From contig NZ_JNUP01000071.1 in NCBI RefSeq assembly GCF_000758165.1, positions 10,604 through 74,603 of the forward strand: a DNA stretch of 64,000 bases. Reading direction: 5' to 3'. A program made the translations under genes and the position numbers. The DNA is from Spirochaeta lutea. GTDB taxonomy: Bacteria > Spirochaetota > Spirochaetia > DSM-27196 > Salinispiraceae. Position 1 is the stretch's first letter; each line of letters opens with the position of its first letter. Under the pieces are notes generated by a model. It saw only the letters and a list, made by a program, of their open reading frames with translations, did no database searches and had not been told where the DNA came from. Shown in pieces: positions 63,169 to 64,000 of the stretch.

Positions 63169-64000
63169 ATGACGAAGACAACATCACCCGCGGTCCGCCT
63201 GAGCGGCCTGCGGAAGTCATACGGTTCCCTGGAGGTTCTCAAGGGAATTGATTTGGAAATCCCCCGGGGATCCATTTATGCCCTCCTGGGCCCCAACGGT
63301 GCGGGAAAGACCACTACCATTCGGATCCTTGCCACCCTTCTGGGATTTCAAGCCGGCAGGGTGGAGGTCCTGGGCCATACCCTTCCCCGGGATAAGGCTC
63401 TGGTCCGCCGCCGGATTTCCCTGGCAGGACAGTATGCGTCCATGGACGAAGACCTTACCGGAAGGGAGAACCTCATCCTTCTGGGACGGCTTCTGGGTTT
63501 CCGGAAAACCACCGCAGCCCAGAGGGCCGACCAAATTCTTCGGGCCTTTACCCTGGATGATGCTGCCCAGAGGCTTGTAAAAAACTACTCCGGGGGTATG
63601 CGCCGCAAGCTGGATATTGCGGCCAGCCTGATTGTAACCCCCGACCTGCTCTTTCTCGATGAGCCCACCACCGGCTTGGATCCCCATAACAGGAACGAGA
63701 TCTGGGACGTGGTGCGCAGGTTAGCCGGTGCGGGGACTACCGTCCTACTCACCACCCAGTACCTCGACGAAGCCGATCAGCTCGCCCAGGGTATTGGGGT
63801 AATTAACCATGGCCGGGTTATCGCTCAGGGCACCCCCCGGGAGCTCAAAAAGGCCGTGGGAGAAGGCACCCTGCATCTACGGTTCGATGGGGAGTCCCAG
63901 GCGGCCCGGGCCACGGAGGCCATACCGGCAATCCTCCGGGAACTGGGCATCTCCGGTGAGCTACTGCCCTCCGCGAGTCCCAGACAGCTCCAGGCGGCCA
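63169..64000 (+). CDS. ABC exporter ATPase, DrrA-like (cut by window end)
   Basis: The open frame runs from ATG 63169, with AAGGAG at 63157-63162, to the window edge without a stop (277 codons seen). Walker A GPNGAGKTT (about 40-48), signature NYSGGMRRKLDIAASL, Walker B LLFLDEPTTGLDP and the switch His replaced by Gln in LLTTQYLDEA match the daunorubicin-type DrrA ATPases, which typically have TTQYLDEAD at this point. A regulator or permease probably follows outside the window. The 138 bases before it show no terminator. Confidence 0.88.
   Translation, partial: MTKTTSPAVRLSGLRKSYGSLEVLKGIDLEIPRGSIYALLGPNGAGKTTTIRILATLLGFQAGRVEVLGHTLPRDKALVRRRISLAGQYASMDEDLTGRENLILLGRLLGFRKTTAAQRADQILRAFTLDDAAQRLVKNYSGGMRRKLDIAASLIVTPDLLFLDEPTTGLDPHNRNEIWDVVRRLAGAGTTVLLTTQYLDEADQLAQGIGVINHGRVIAQGTPRELKKAVGEGTLHLRFDGESQAARATEAIPAILRELGISGELLPSASPRQLQAA

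Overview
The window looks like a piece of a spirochaete chromosome, probably a free-living relative of Spirochaeta/Alkalispirochaeta. The reasons are the many lipoproteins with short lipoboxes, small outer-membrane barrels, a FecR/CHASE2-cyclase cluster, ChvE-type sugar transport and a LytS/YesN-type sensor. This assignment is an inference from gene families; no rRNA or tRNA gene lies in the window. Most of the DNA is GC-rich and full of CCGG/CCCGGG words. The first 4 kb and the AraC gene near 31 kb are clearly poorer in GC and look acquired.

Layout. 1-3.8 kb: two decayed insertion sequences, IS256-type (cut by the window edge) and a full-length IS3-type with terminal repeats, around a small barrel-like protein. 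3.9-7.5 kb: a surface lipoprotein, an AraC remnant, a nucleotidyltransferase-like protein and an AlkD-like repair protein. 7.6-19.8 kb: one long minus-strand run sdhA-sdhB-sucC-sucD-sucA-sucB-lpd-gltA, which covers the 2-oxoglutarate to fumarate arm of the TCA cycle plus citrate synthase. 20-22.2 kb: a membrane c-di-GMP phosphodiesterase. 22.2-26.7 kb: an operon of a membrane protein, a winged-helix regulator, an MMPL/RND exporter, a PQ-loop-like protein and a flavodoxin. 26.8-31.8 kb: a CxxCH-containing chemoreceptor, a lipoprotein, a ROK-family protein and an AraC/GyrI regulator. 31.9-35.9 kb: an OsmF/YehWXY-type glycine betaine transporter. 36.3-46.5 kb: a sugar ABC transporter (ChvE-GguA-GguB) next to a sensing set (anchored binding protein, LytS-type kinase, YesN-type regulator, XylF-like lipoprotein) and a 7TM-LuxR regulator. 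46.6-57.9 kb: a lipoprotein hydrolase, a four-gene envelope cluster (lipoprotein, FecR protein, barrel, small exported protein) divergent from a CHASE2 adenylate cyclase, another barrel and an M28 peptidase. 58-64 kb: a DUF1801 protein, a glycine-rich membrane protein, a TetR-controlled ABC exporter operon, and an ABC ATPase running off the end.

Three themes cross the window. First, several genes start about six bases after a good -10 box and lack a Shine-Dalgarno sequence, which suggests leaderless mRNAs. Second, many well-known enzymes carry long Pro/Gly/Ser/Ala-rich insertions or extensions. Third, a small repeat ending in ATAGTGCGCAAAAGGTTGTA, complete at 40396-40502, recurs as partial copies between genes. 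No CRISPR array or clear phage region was seen. All calls come from reading the sequence; no database search was run.
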